NCBI GenBank assembly: GCA_964342525.1 | Contig: CAYFGQ010000002.1 | Location: 65,714-129,713 of the forward strand | Source of the DNA: G963676205 sp964342525 | GTDB lineage: Bacteria > Campylobacterota > Campylobacteria > Campylobacterales > Arcobacteraceae | DNA: 64,000 nt | Direction of reading: 5' to 3' | In this document: positions 26,778 through 35,884 of the stretch, in pieces | Numbering within the stretch: the first letter of the stretch is position 1 | Layout of the letters: every line of letters begins with the position of its first letter | Translations under genes and position numbers: made by a program | The notes under the pieces: generated by a model | The model's database searches: none | What the model was told of the DNA's origin: nothing | The model's input: only the letters and a program-made list of their open reading frames with translations

Positions 26778-27512
26778 ATGCAAAAGATAGATGAAGAGTT
26801 TGAATTTCTTGAAGAGGATAGGGATTGTTCTTATTATGATGATAGACTCTCTGATATTAGATATAAGTATCTAAAATACAGCTCTCCAAAAGAACAGCTC
26901 TCCTTATTGGAGCGTGGTTGGAGACGTTTTGGTCATATGCATTTTGTACCAGAATGTAGATCATGCAATGAATGTGTAAGTATGAGAATCCTTGTGAATG
27001 AGTTTAAATTCTCAAAATCTCAAAAAAGAGTATTTTCAAAAAACATAGATACAAAAGTATATATCCAATCCCCTACTGTATCTATAGAACACCTAAATCT
27101 ATATGATAAATACCATAAAAAAATGAATGAAAAAAAAGATTGGGCATATACTCCAATCTCACCTGAAGAGTATAGCAGGTCATTTGTAGAAGCAAAAAAT
27201 GTATATGGCAAAGAGATACTTTTTATGAAAGAGGAACAACTTATTGGAGTAGCTTTAATAGATGTACTTCCTGATGGTATCTCTTCTATCTATTGTTATT
27301 ATGATCATGATTATGAAGATCTATCAATTGGAAAGTTTTCTATTCTTGCTCAAATAAAAATAGCAAAAGAGCTAAATATCCCCCATATCTACTTAGGATA
27401 TTGGATAAAAGATCATTTTAGTATGGGATATAAAGAGTATTATAAACCTTTTGAAATACTGACAAATAGACCAAATGCACAAGAAGAAGCAATTTGGACT
27501 AAATATCAATAA
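26778..27512 (+). CDS. bpt: aspartate/glutamate leucyl- or arginyl-tRNA-protein transferase
   Basis: 244 residues. The N-terminal ATE domain has CSYYDDRLSDIRYKYL and the cysteine pair in VPECRSCNECVSMRI; the C-terminal GNAT-like domain has the YCYYDHDY and IYLGYWIKDHFSMGYK motifs typical of Bpt/ATE1. The enzyme adds a leucine (Bpt) to proteins with acidic N-termini, marking them for ClpAP via ClpS. It begins 3 bases after the M23 peptidase stop, so it is cotranscribed. Confidence 0.9.
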   Translation: MQKIDEEFEFLEEDRDCSYYDDRLSDIRYKYLKYSSPKEQLSLLERGWRRFGHMHFVPECRSCNECVSMRILVNEFKFSKSQKRVFSKNIDTKVYIQSPTVSIEHLNLYDKYHKKMNEKKDWAYTPISPEEYSRSFVEAKNVYGKEILFMKEEQLIGVALIDVLPDGISSIYCYYDHDYEDLSIGKFSILAQIKIAKELNIPHIYLGYWIKDHFSMGYKEYYKPFEILTNRPNAQEEAIWTKYQ

Positions 27513-27770
27513 AACTATTTTTTAAACTTGACAATTTTATTCTAATTTTACACATCTCTTAAAAGACCATTATTAGGTACTTCTCTAGATATTTAAAAAA
27601 CTGGAGAAATTTACTTGTACTGTTCAATATATTTGAAAGTAAAAAGATTGTAGAATTCATTTTATATGTCGGTAAGTAAATTTTTACTATAAAGTTAAAA
27701 TAGTAAGATATTTTTTGCTATATTGATGTTATATAGTTTAGCTATACTAGAAAAATTTTAAGGATTTATA
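27513..27770. other. intergenic region, no gene seen
   Basis: 258 bases at high AT content between bpt and the small exported protein. A TTGACA occurs at 27529 but no -10 box follows at a suitable distance. A TATACT box near 27744 may be the promoter of the next gene. No open frame with a ribosome site was found. Confidence 0.4.
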
Positions 27771-28097
27771 ATGAAAAAGTATTTTTTAATTTTATCAATT
27801 TTATCTACACTACTATTTGCTTACGATGATGCTAAAGAAGCTGATTGTATTATCCTAAAAGAAGAAAATTCGATAATTTGTAAATACACTCATGTAAGAA
27901 TTAGCGATGAAAAAAAAGTTACTTTTAACTGGATTGAACCAGATGGTGTTGTAACAAGAACAAGAGTTATGACAATTCCAGCGGGTCATGGTTCTGTTTA
28001 TGACTATAGATATCTTGAACACCGTACAAAGGGTACATGGACTTTTGAAGTAGTTGATGGTGAGAGTAAAATCACTACTGAGTTTACTATAGAGTAG
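27771..28097 (+). CDS. small exported protein, beta-sandwich-like
   Basis: 108 residues. A signal peptide (MKKYFLILSILSTLLFA) precedes a mature part of about 90 residues, rich in beta-prone residues, with VTFNWIEPDGVVTRTRVM and GTWTFEVVDGESKITTEF. The pattern resembles small Ig-like periplasmic domains. Two cysteines (DCIIL and IICKY) could form a disulfide. AAGGATT lies upstream of the ATG. I do not recognise a named family. It stands alone and ends at a bidirectional terminator. Confidence 0.75.
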   Translation: MKKYFLILSILSTLLFAYDDAKEADCIILKEENSIICKYTHVRISDEKKVTFNWIEPDGVVTRTRVMTIPAGHGSVYDYRYLEHRTKGTWTFEVVDGESKITTEFTIE

Positions 28098-28122
28098 TAA
28101 ACAATTTCAAATCATAAAATAT

Positions 28123-28147
28123 AAAAAAGAGCGATTTGCCCTTTTTT
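28123..28147. terminator. bidirectional intrinsic terminator
   Basis: AAAAAAGAGC (28123-28132) pairs with GCCCTTTTTT (28138-28147) with one mismatch around a GATTT loop. A- and T-runs on both sides suit termination of the small exported protein and of the convergent ppk2 gene. Confidence 0.7.
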
Positions 28148-29321
28148 AGTATTGATTATTTCTTCTCATTTGTGCAAGTTCTTTTTGCACAGAGATATTA
28201 ATCTTATCATTTGGATTAAATGAAAGATTTAGATTCCTTCCATCATAATCCACACTATTTAGTATAATTTTTATAGCTTCCATACGAGCTAAGTGTTTAT
28301 CATCACTTCTTACGATATGCCACGGTGCAGATCTTGAATTTGTACGTTTTAGCATCTCATATTTTTTCTCTGAGAACTCATCCCATAGATCTTGTGCTTG
28401 AAGGTCTACTTCACTTAGTTTCCACTGTCTAAGAGGATCAGTTGCTCTACGCTCAAATCTTCTTTTTTGCTCCTCTTTAGATACGGAGAAATATAGTTTT
28501 ACTAGAATCACATTTTGTCTTACTAGATCATGCTCAAAATTTGAAACATCTTCCATAAAGATCTCATACTCTTCTTGTTTACAAAAACCAAAGATAGGCT
28601 CTACCATAGCACGGTTATACCATGATCTATCAAAAAGTACTACCTCTCCACCTGTTGGGAAGTGTTCAATATATCTTTGAAAATACCACTGAGATCTTTG
28701 TGTTTCAGTTGGTTTACCTAAAGCTACAACTCTATAGTGTTTATTATTCATATATCTTGTGATACGTCTAATAGCACCACCCTTACCTGAAGCATCTCTA
28801 CCTTCAAATAAGATGATCATCTTTTGATTTGTTCGCTCTAAATGATCTTGAAGTTTAATAAGTTCAAGCTGATATTGTTTCATATATTCTAGATCATATA
28901 TCTTTTGAATACCTTCTGTTAAAGCTATCTCATCTATAGCTTTATAATCCCCAAGAATAGATTTCATATATTTATATTCATCGATCATCTTTTCAGTTTT
29001 TTTATCTGTAACCACTTTTGATACTTCAGTTTTAGGTACAGCTTTATGAACTTTAGGTTCAGCGATCTTCAAAGTCTGATTTTTTGTAATGGTTTGTTTG
29101 ATACCTCTAGTTTTTTGAGATATCTCATTTTTGTATTTATCCATCATTTTACAAGCTTTAGTTTCACTAAGTCCATCTTTTTTTGAAAAACCTAAAACCT
29201 TTACATATCTTTTTTTATTTATTTGAAATCGTGTAATATATTTATATCCATGATCCTTATGGGCGATCTTAGATACAAATAATCCACTATAATTTGTTTT
29301 ATTAAAATCGTTTAAATTCAT
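28146..29321 (-). CDS. ppk2: polyphosphate kinase 2 (copy with N-terminal extension)
   Basis: 391 residues. The PPK2 domain spans about 125-365: Walker A FEGRDASGKGGAIRRI, Walker B FDRSWYNRAMVEPIFGF, lid RRFERRATDPLRQWKLS. PPK2 enzymes transfer phosphate between polyphosphate and nucleoside diphosphates. The N-terminal 115 residues are an extra AP2-like/Lys-rich region (YITRFQINKKRYVKVLGFSK) absent from the next gene. It starts 2 bases after the stop of the second ppk2, so both are one operon. The two domains are clearly paralogous. Confidence 0.9.
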   Translation of the reverse strand: MNLNDFNKTNYSGLFVSKIAHKDHGYKYITRFQINKKRYVKVLGFSKKDGLSETKACKMMDKYKNEISQKTRGIKQTITKNQTLKIAEPKVHKAVPKTEVSKVVTDKKTEKMIDEYKYMKSILGDYKAIDEIALTEGIQKIYDLEYMKQYQLELIKLQDHLERTNQKMIILFEGRDASGKGGAIRRITRYMNNKHYRVVALGKPTETQRSQWYFQRYIEHFPTGGEVVLFDRSWYNRAMVEPIFGFCKQEEYEIFMEDVSNFEHDLVRQNVILVKLYFSVSKEEQKRRFERRATDPLRQWKLSEVDLQAQDLWDEFSEKKYEMLKRTNSRSAPWHIVRSDDKHLARMEAIKIILNSVDYDGRNLNLSFNPNDKINISVQKELAQMRRNNQY

Positions 29322-29323
29322 CC

Positions 29324-30253
29324 TTACAATACCTTTGCAAAAGAGTGTTCAGCTTCCATATTTATAATCTCATCAGATCCACTTATCACAACCTTTGAAT
29401 CTTCAACAGTTTTTTTACGAGAGATTTGATTTGGATAATCTACCCTATTTAAGATATGTCTTATACAGTTTAATCTTGCTTTTTTCTTATTATCACTTCT
29501 AATAATTGTCCAAGGACAAGTATCAGTATTTGATGCCATAAGCATTGAGAATTTAGCGATTGTATATTTATCCCATAATTTTTGAGATTCTTTATCTACT
29601 GGACTTAATTTATATTGTTTAAGTGGATCAGTTTCCCTTTTCTCAAATCTTCTACTTTGCTCAGCTTTTGATACTGAAAAATAAAATTTAAAAAGTATAA
29701 TCCCAGATTTTGCAAGCATATCTTCAAATAAAGGAACCTCCCTTAAAAACTCATGATGTTCATCTGGAGTACAAAATCCCATAACAGGCTCAACACCTGC
29801 ACGGTTATACCATGATCTATCAAAAAGTACTATCTCACCAGCACTTGGAAGGTGTTTTGAGTATCTTTGAAAATACCATTGGGTTTTTTCTGTATCACTT
29901 GGTTTTTCAAGAGCCACAACTCTAGCTCCCCTTGGATTTAGGTGCTCAGTGATTCTTTTAATAGTACCACCTTTACCAGCTGCATCTCTACCTTCAAAGA
30001 TAAGTAATACTTTAAGCCCTTTTTCTTTTACATAATTTTGAAATTTAAGTAGCTCAATTTGAAGTCTAGTAAGCTCTTTTTCATACTCTAGAGTCTCTTT
30101 TTTAACCCAGATTTGAACCTTACCATTTTTTTCTTCCATCTTATTTCTTTTACGTTCAAAATTATCTGGTTTATGTTTTTGTTTTTCGTGAGTATCTAAT
30201 TCCTCATTATCCTTAAACTCTTCATTGATTATTTGTCTGTCTCTGCCCATCAT
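29324..30253 (-). CDS. ppk2: polyphosphate kinase 2
   Basis: 309 residues from the ATG at 30253, which has AGGAGT 4 bases upstream; an open frame extends 31 codons further but has no ribosome site. Walker A FEGRDAAGKGGTIKRI, Walker B FDRSWYNRAGVEPVMGFC and lid RRFEKRETDPLKQYKLSP are complete. The length and the absence of a domain duplication fit the short one-domain class. The first 50 residues are charged and probably disordered. It is the first gene of the pair. Confidence 0.92.
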   Translation of the reverse strand: MMGRDRQIINEEFKDNEELDTHEKQKHKPDNFERKRNKMEEKNGKVQIWVKKETLEYEKELTRLQIELLKFQNYVKEKGLKVLLIFEGRDAAGKGGTIKRITEHLNPRGARVVALEKPSDTEKTQWYFQRYSKHLPSAGEIVLFDRSWYNRAGVEPVMGFCTPDEHHEFLREVPLFEDMLAKSGIILFKFYFSVSKAEQSRRFEKRETDPLKQYKLSPVDKESQKLWDKYTIAKFSMLMASNTDTCPWTIIRSDNKKKARLNCIRHILNRVDYPNQISRKKTVEDSKVVISGSDEIINMEAEHSFAKVL

Positions 30254-30331
30254 AAATACTCCTAAGATATAGTGGAAATTTCCCCGTGAATTGTCACTAT
30301 TATATCTAATAATTCCTAAGCTAAGATTAGA

Positions 30332-30337
30332 TATAAT
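30332..30337 (+). promoter_or_regulatory. -10 element for trpB
   Basis: TATAAT lies 37 bases before the trpB ATG in the 120-base divergent region shared with ppk2. No clear -35 word is visible, as is common for this phylum. Confidence 0.45.
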
Positions 30338-30373
30338 GGTAACCATATTGAAATTTTTAAAAATGGTAAAAAA

Positions 30374-31591
30374 ATGATAGAGAAAAATAATTATATCCCA
30401 AAACCTTCAAAACATGATCCAGATGACAATGGACATTTTGGTATCTTTGGTGGAAGGTATGTACCTGAAACACTTATGCCAATTCTACTTGAGTTAGATA
30501 ATGAATATAAAAAATATAGATTTGATAAAGAGTATTGGGGAGAAGTTAATGAACTTCTAAAAGAGTATGTAGGAAGAGAAAATCCTCTATACTTTGCAAA
30601 AAATATAAGTGCAGAACTTGGTGCAAAAATCTACCTAAAAAGGGAAGATCTAAACCATACAGGTGCACACAAAGTAAACAATACTATAGCCCAAGCAATC
30701 CTTGCTAAAAAAATGGGAAAAACAAAAGTTATCGCTGAGACTGGTGCTGGTCAACATGGGGTGGCTACTGCTACAGTTGCAGCACTTCTTGGACTTGATT
30801 GTACTATCTTTATGGGTGCGAAAGATGTAAAAAGACAAGAGTTAAATGTATTTAGAATGAAACTTCTTGGTGCAAAAGTTATCGCAGTTGAAAGTGGTAG
30901 CCAAACTCTAAAAGATGCGATGAATGATGCTATTAGATATTGGGTAACAAATGCTAGGGATACTTTTTATATCATAGGTACTGTAGCTGGTCCTCATCCT
31001 TACCCTATGATGGTAAGAGATTTCCAAGCGATTATCGGATATGAAGCTAGAGCACAGTTTTTAGAAAAAGAGAATAAACTACCTGATTATGTAGTAGCTT
31101 GTATAGGTGGAGGTTCAAACGCTATTGGTATGTTCTCTCACTTCTTAGAAGATGAGGAGGTTACTTGTATCGGTATTGAAGCAGGTGGTCTTGGAATTGA
31201 TACTGATAAACATGGATGTAGCCTTAAAAAAGGAGCACCAGGAGTATTACATGGTCAAATGAGTTATTTACTTCAAGATGAAGATGGACAAATCATTGAA
31301 GCTCACTCTATAAGTGCAGGACTTGATTATCCGGGTATTGGGCCAGAACACTCATACCACAATGATATGGAAACAGTAGAATATGATAATGTAACAGATG
31401 AAGAAGCCCTAGAAGCTTTTGTATGGCTAAGCCAAAAAGAGGGAATTATTCCAGCATTTGAAAGTTCACATGCTATTGCTTATCTTAAAAAAATGGGTGA
31501 TAGACTAAAAGGTAAATCTGTAGCTGTATGTTTATCTGGACGTGGTGATAAAGATATGGTTCAAGCCCAATCACTACTGAGTTTTGAATAA
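30374..31591 (+). CDS. trpB: tryptophan synthase beta chain
   Basis: 405 residues. The PLP lysine is in NHTGAHKVNN, the phosphate-binding loop is GGGSNAIGMF and the C-terminal serine motif is CLSGRGDKD. TrpB condenses indole with serine to make tryptophan, normally in complex with TrpA. No trpA or other trp gene lies nearby, so this copy is transcribed apart from the pathway. The sequence is of the canonical TrpB1 type and intact. Confidence 0.96.
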   Translation: MIEKNNYIPKPSKHDPDDNGHFGIFGGRYVPETLMPILLELDNEYKKYRFDKEYWGEVNELLKEYVGRENPLYFAKNISAELGAKIYLKREDLNHTGAHKVNNTIAQAILAKKMGKTKVIAETGAGQHGVATATVAALLGLDCTIFMGAKDVKRQELNVFRMKLLGAKVIAVESGSQTLKDAMNDAIRYWVTNARDTFYIIGTVAGPHPYPMMVRDFQAIIGYEARAQFLEKENKLPDYVVACIGGGSNAIGMFSHFLEDEEVTCIGIEAGGLGIDTDKHGCSLKKGAPGVLHGQMSYLLQDEDGQIIEAHSISAGLDYPGIGPEHSYHNDMETVEYDNVTDEEALEAFVWLSQKEGIIPAFESSHAIAYLKKMGDRLKGKSVAVCLSGRGDKDMVQAQSLLSFE

Positions 31592-31614
31592 ATACTAATA
31601 AGTTAGGGGATTTT

Positions 31615-32619
31615 ATGCTAGAAAATATTGAAATCATTGATTATAAATGTTTTAAAAATTTGGAACTTGAAAGCTTGGGGCAAATTAATATTATAAGTGG
31701 TGATAACAATGTTGGAAAGACTGCTTTACTTGAGGCTTTATTTATTGAAAGAGATTTAAATCATGTAAAATATGGGATTGCTGAAGCAGCTGTAGATTAT
31801 ATATCTCTTTTAGGGAAAAACAGAAATATAAATTCTGCAAATTTTGATAGATACTTAAAAGAATTTAAATATAAAATTCATTCACAGGATGCTACCATAA
31901 ATTTTTCAATAAAATATGGTCTTTATCTTTCAGACAAAGAAAAAGCTCTAGTTAAAAAGTTGAATGAAAAAACTAGAGGCTATTTTTTAATTTGTGAAAT
32001 AAATGACGAACTGGATATTATATCCTTAAAAAATGCAGAATTTTACGACAATGAAGATTTTGAAAATAATTATATAAATTCTTCAAAACCTACAAACGAA
32101 ATGCTTGTAAATCTCTACTCTGAAATACAAACACAAGGGATTCAACATAATTTTTTAGAATACTTACAAATACTAGATAAAAATATAGTTTGGATAGAAC
32201 CTCAACTTCTAAAAGAAGAAGCCGTGCTGAGAGTTAATTTAAAAGATCCAAATATCTCACTAATTACATCAGAACTAGGTGAAGGGATAAATAGATATAT
32301 TGAAATTCTTTGTACCCTATTATCAAACTCAGAATTTAGTGTATTTATTGATGAAATAGAAAATGGAATACATTATTCTAGACTCAAAGATATATGGAAA
32401 GCAATTATCCAAATTGTTCAAGCAGAAGATATACAACTTTTTGTAACTACACATGATAAAGAGACTATTGAAGCTCTTAAAGAAGCAAGTGATGAAACTA
32501 ACTACAAAGATATTACTTCTATAAAACTCTCTAGAGACAAAGAAAATAAAATAGTTCCAACAATTCATAAATATGATAACTTCGTATATGGTATTGAACG
32601 TGGAGCTGATTTAAGATGA
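31615..32619 (+). CDS. ABC/SMC-type AAA ATPase (OLD/AriA-like)
   Basis: 334 residues. Walker A is GDNNVGKTALLEALF (about 28-42) directly after the SMC-like N-terminus IEIIDYKCFKNLELESLGQINII. The signature helix is LGEGINRYIE (about 222-231), Walker B is FSVFIDEIENGIHYS and the switch histidine is in LFVTTHDKETIEAL. There is no TOPRIM domain in this protein, unlike OLD nucleases; one is found instead in the next gene, whose start overlaps its stop by 4 bases. This split resembles the AriA-AriB pair of PARIS. A role in phage defence is inference. Confidence 0.8.
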   Translation: MLENIEIIDYKCFKNLELESLGQINIISGDNNVGKTALLEALFIERDLNHVKYGIAEAAVDYISLLGKNRNINSANFDRYLKEFKYKIHSQDATINFSIKYGLYLSDKEKALVKKLNEKTRGYFLICEINDELDIISLKNAEFYDNEDFENNYINSSKPTNEMLVNLYSEIQTQGIQHNFLEYLQILDKNIVWIEPQLLKEEAVLRVNLKDPNISLITSELGEGINRYIEILCTLLSNSEFSVFIDEIENGIHYSRLKDIWKAIIQIVQAEDIQLFVTTHDKETIEALKEASDETNYKDITSIKLSRDKENKIVPTIHKYDNFVYGIERGADLR

Positions 32620-33239
32620 AAAAATATTTATTAGTTGAAGGAATTACAGATGTAGCTTTTGTAAAATATATTTGTTTAAAAAATGGTATTACAAATAACT
32701 TTAACGACTTTAAACAAAATAAAAATCAGTATACATTTGGCAATAAAATTATAATCAATATTGATGGGCAAGGAAATTTAGAAAAAGAATTAAACTTTTT
32801 AAAAAATGAAGAACATATGATATCTAATATATTTATAATCCAAGATGCTGATAATGATATTAAAAAATCTAAAGAACAAATTGAAGAAACTATAAATAAT
32901 TCATTAATAGAAAAAAATAAAATAAAATATTTTCTAACTCCAAATGATAAAGATACAGGAAATCTAGAAACTTTACTTTTATCATCAATAGAAAATAACC
33001 CTGTATTAGAATGTTTTGATGAATATGCAAAATGTCTAAAAGAAAATGAAGAGGTTTACCCTAAAGCTTTAGATAAAGGAAAACTTCATGCATATACAAT
33101 GTATTCACAAAAAGGTGAAAACCTATATAAACCCGTAGATTCTTTTATAAAAAAAGATATAGATACTAAACTATGGGATATAACAAATGATAAATTCAAA
33201 CCTATTATGTCATTTGTACTAGAAATATTCAAGGATTAA
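32616..33239 (+). CDS. TOPRIM-like partner protein (DUF3226-like)
   Basis: 207 residues. The start YLLVEGITDVAFVKYI has the conserved glutamate of the TOPRIM fold and NIFIIQDADNDIKKSKEQI (about 70-88) supplies the DxD motif; the glycine-rich step IINIDGQGNLEKEL lies between. This is the pattern of DUF3226/DUF4435-type TOPRIM proteins, which act as nucleases or toxins with an ABC-type ATPase. Its ATG overlaps the ATPase stop (ATGA), so the two are coupled. Nuclease activity is inferred from the motifs only. Confidence 0.7.
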   Translation: MKKYLLVEGITDVAFVKYICLKNGITNNFNDFKQNKNQYTFGNKIIINIDGQGNLEKELNFLKNEEHMISNIFIIQDADNDIKKSKEQIEETINNSLIEKNKIKYFLTPNDKDTGNLETLLLSSIENNPVLECFDEYAKCLKENEEVYPKALDKGKLHAYTMYSQKGENLYKPVDSFIKKDIDTKLWDITNDKFKPIMSFVLEIFKD

Positions 33240-33245
33240 TAATAA

Positions 33246-33995
33246 ATGCAATTTTTTGGAAAATATGAAACAAAATTTGATAGTGAATTTTTAACTGAAA
33301 GCTATTTATATTTTAATGAAGATGAAGAAGAGTTAAGTAGCGATCAGTTTGAAGAGCTTATAAAAAATAGAAAATTAAAAAAGAAAAATATAGCTGGTAC
33401 TATATTTTTATACAATCCTTTTTATTACCCAAAGGGATATGATGAAAAGAAGATGTTGAGTGAACAAGATTTTGATCTTTATGGTGAATTTGTTGAACTA
33501 AAAGTTGAAAAAGAGTTAACTTTATTTAAACAAAAAATAAAAAACTATCCAGGTAAAATTGTAGAGATAAAATATCTATTTAATCTAAATATTGAAAATA
33601 TTGATACGGATGGAAGACTTACAAATCTAAATCTTGATACAGAAAAAATAAATACAAATCAACTTACCATCTTTGATAAAGAATCAAACTACCATGATAT
33701 TAATAGTCTTGTTATCAATGGTAAATTTGTATTTTTTGCATGGGGGAATAAAATAAACTCAAAGGAGTTTATAAATATACATCTTTATGCAAAAGGTATT
33801 TTTGAAAAAGTTATACAGATGCAAAAAAAGGTATCTTATATCTTTAGAAAATCTGTACAAGAAGAGTTTTCAATAACATACTTACACTTTTTACATCCTA
33901 CAGAGGTGGGTAAATTAAAAAATAAAATGCCTTCTTATCTTGAAGAGGTATTTTCTACTAATCCACCACAAAAAGTAGAACTAAACGATATGTAA
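33246..33995 (+). CDS. unknown third gene of the ATPase/TOPRIM cassette
   Basis: 249 residues, 6 bases after the TOPRIM-like gene, same strand. It is soluble, very rich in Lys, Asn, Ile and Phe, with no signal peptide or transmembrane helix. The C-terminal part has FVFFAWGNKIN and LHFLHPTEVG, a spacing that recalls the AWG and HP positions of DUF1643-type proteins, but the similarity is weak. It could be a third component of the cassette or an independent gene. No catalytic motif can be asserted. Confidence 0.6.
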   Translation: MQFFGKYETKFDSEFLTESYLYFNEDEEELSSDQFEELIKNRKLKKKNIAGTIFLYNPFYYPKGYDEKKMLSEQDFDLYGEFVELKVEKELTLFKQKIKNYPGKIVEIKYLFNLNIENIDTDGRLTNLNLDTEKINTNQLTIFDKESNYHDINSLVINGKFVFFAWGNKINSKEFINIHLYAKGIFEKVIQMQKKVSYIFRKSVQEEFSITYLHFLHPTEVGKLKNKMPSYLEEVFSTNPPQKVELNDM

Positions 33996-34000
33996 TTAAA

Positions 34001-34027
34001 AAGCATCACAAATTATTTGTGATGCTT
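34001..34027. terminator. bidirectional palindromic terminator
   Basis: AAGCATCACAAAT and ATTTGTGATGCTT form a near-perfect 27-base palindrome between the cassette and the convergent regulator gene, whose stop codon lies in its right arm. A-rich and T-rich flanks are moderate. Confidence 0.7.
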
Positions 34028-34901
34028 AATATTTTATAGACACATAAAAACTTATATCAAACTCCCCATCTTCACTTAAAAAGTGATTTTTCCTATGTAC
34101 TGCGTATGATGGTTTTGTAGTAGTCTCAAACTCACTCATTGGTAACCATTCATGATAAACCCAACGAATCAATTTAAGTACATCTCCATATACTCCTTTT
34201 AAATCAAACTTAGCATATGTCCCCTCAGCAATATTAAATGATGGTAATCTATCATCAGCTATTTTATCCTCATCTTCTGTGGCGATACATGCAATATATT
34301 GGCAAGAATCATGGGGTGTAATACTTGGATTGTCATGATATAATCCAATTTGTTGATAGTTTTCAAGATTATTATTTAAAACCCAAGTTTGGATCTTTTG
34401 CCAAGTTTTCTTCATACTTCTATTGTAACCTTGATGCCTAATATAATAAGCCTTTATAGCTGGTCTTGAGACAATCTCTGGCTCTAATGTAGAAAAATCT
34501 AAATCTGAAAGCTCTGATATGTCTGCAGAAGATAAGATATTATTGGAGTACTCCTTATATCCTCCATTTTTCCAATCCTTTGGAATAAGCCCAAATCTAT
34601 CTTTAAAAGCACGTATAAAAGATGAATGTGAACTATAACCACAAAGATTTCCTATCTCAGATATAGTTGCATATTTATTTGTAAGTAAAAGATTTGATGC
34701 TTTTTGTAAACGTATGGATTTTATACTTTCGTAAATATTCTTCCCAAATGCATCTTTAAAAATACGATGCATATAAAATTTACTAATATCCAAATCATAA
34801 CAAATCTCATCAATATTGATATCTGTATCAATATGGGTATAGATATAAAACATAATATTGTTTGCTAGCTGTACCCGTTTATTCAATGTTTCCCGTTTCA
34901 T
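34026..34901 (-). CDS. AraC-family regulator with GyrI-like effector domain
   Basis: 291 residues. The DNA-binding domain is N-terminal: two helix-turn-helix units at about 25-50 and 70-105 (DISKFYMHRIFKDAFGKN; GYSSHSSFIRAFKDRFGLIP). The C-terminal half (about 130-291) is a GyrI/BRO-type small-molecule-binding domain (EPEIVSRPAIKAYYIRHQGYN). This Rob/SoxS-like order is typical of regulators of efflux or drug response. The gene sits at the edge of the three-repeat small-RNA-like region, whose first upstream block starts 21 bases away. Confidence 0.85.
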   Translation of the reverse strand: MKRETLNKRVQLANNIMFYIYTHIDTDINIDEICYDLDISKFYMHRIFKDAFGKNIYESIKSIRLQKASNLLLTNKYATISEIGNLCGYSSHSSFIRAFKDRFGLIPKDWKNGGYKEYSNNILSSADISELSDLDFSTLEPEIVSRPAIKAYYIRHQGYNRSMKKTWQKIQTWVLNNNLENYQQIGLYHDNPSITPHDSCQYIACIATEDEDKIADDRLPSFNIAEGTYAKFDLKGVYGDVLKLIRWVYHEWLPMSEFETTTKPSYAVHRKNHFLSEDGEFDISFYVSIKY

Positions 34902-35023
34902 TTTGGAAGTATAGCATCAAAAGACTAAATTTTGAGCAAAAATAGACAACTTTTATAGAAATAATAGTAAAGACAAAAATTCTATTTTTTCCTAAAATAC
35001 ACTTGCAATTTTATATAGAGATA

Positions 35024-35272
35024 TTTAAGAGAAGGTAAAAGAGTACCTTTTCTTAAGTTTTAGATATAGAATGTCCTAAAAACAAAACCCCCTAAACCCA
35101 AACCTAAGAAAGGTTTTTTTACATATTTGTAAAATACAAATCCGTAAAAGTTATTTTCTTAAAAACTTGAAGCATCAAAGTAGATGCAAAAGCTTGGGAT
35201 CTAAAGTTAAAAGTAGATCAAAAAAATCGAAGGTGAAGTTACACCCACCCCTAACCCCTTAAACTTCACCTT
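35024..35272 (+). ncRNA. candidate small RNA, repeat unit 1
   Basis: A TATATA box at 35012 predicts a start near 35024. A perfect 12-bp stem follows at once: TAAGAGAAGGTA (35026-35037) with TACCTTTTCTTA (35044-35055). Next comes the C-rich AACCCCCTAAACCC segment and a small hairpin AACCT/AGGTT with seven Ts (35101-35120), which would end a RNA of about 95 bases. A longer form could run to the hairpin AAGGTGAAGTT/AACTTCACCTT (35230-35272), whose loop is C-rich. Length and expression are inferred. Confidence 0.6.
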
Positions 35273-35508
35273 TCCCCTAATTCAAGTATTTACCTATTAT
35301 TTAAAGAGATTTTTCTCTTTATAATTTACTAGCCCAATAAGAACATATAATATATACGCATCATATTTTTTATATTAAAACACTATTTTAGCGTATATCT
35401 AAACTAGGACTAGGTTTTAAGCAAAAATAGACAATTTTTATAGAAATTTATGTAAAGACAAAATTCTCATTTTTTCATAAAATACACTTGCAATTTTATA
35501 TAGAGATA

Positions 35509-35692
35509 TTTAAGAGAAAGTATCCCCATACTTTCTTTTGAGTTTAGATATAAAATGTTTAAGATCAAAACCTCAAACTAAGAGTTTATCTCCTTAAAAC
35601 TCTGGGTACAAAAATAGACACAAAAATCCAAAAACAATATAAAAACCTAAAGGTGAAGTAAAAACACCCCACCCCTAACACTTAACCTTTTT
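35509..35692 (+). ncRNA. candidate small RNA, repeat unit 2
   Basis: TATATA at 35497-35502 predicts a start near 35509. Stem AAGAGAAAGTAT (35512-35523) with ATACTTTCTTTT (35528-35539), loop CCCC. A middle hairpin AGAGTTT/AAACTCT (35581-35603) exposes ATCTCCTT, complementary to a ribosome-binding site. The terminal hairpin AAAGGTGAAGT/ACTTAACCTTT (35649-35690) encloses ACACCCCACCCC and is followed by a T-run; one base pair of that stem is lost here relative to units 1 and 3. Confidence 0.6.
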
Positions 35693-35884
35693 GTAAAAAC
35701 TTCAAAACTTATATAAATCCTAGATACAAAACAATTAATTTACTTTGAATTCAAATAGTTATCTTATAGTCATTTAAAAGTAGGACTAGATTTTGAGCAA
35801 AAATAGACAATTTTTATAGAAACTTATGTAAAGACAAAAATCTCTTTTTTTCATAAAATACACTTGCAATTTTATATAGAGATA

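Noticed and set aside
34981..35010. Sigma-54 promoter at the TTGCA words of the three repeats
   Set aside because: TTGC is present but no GG lies 10 bases upstream in any unit, so a sigma-70 type -10 box (TATATA) was preferred.
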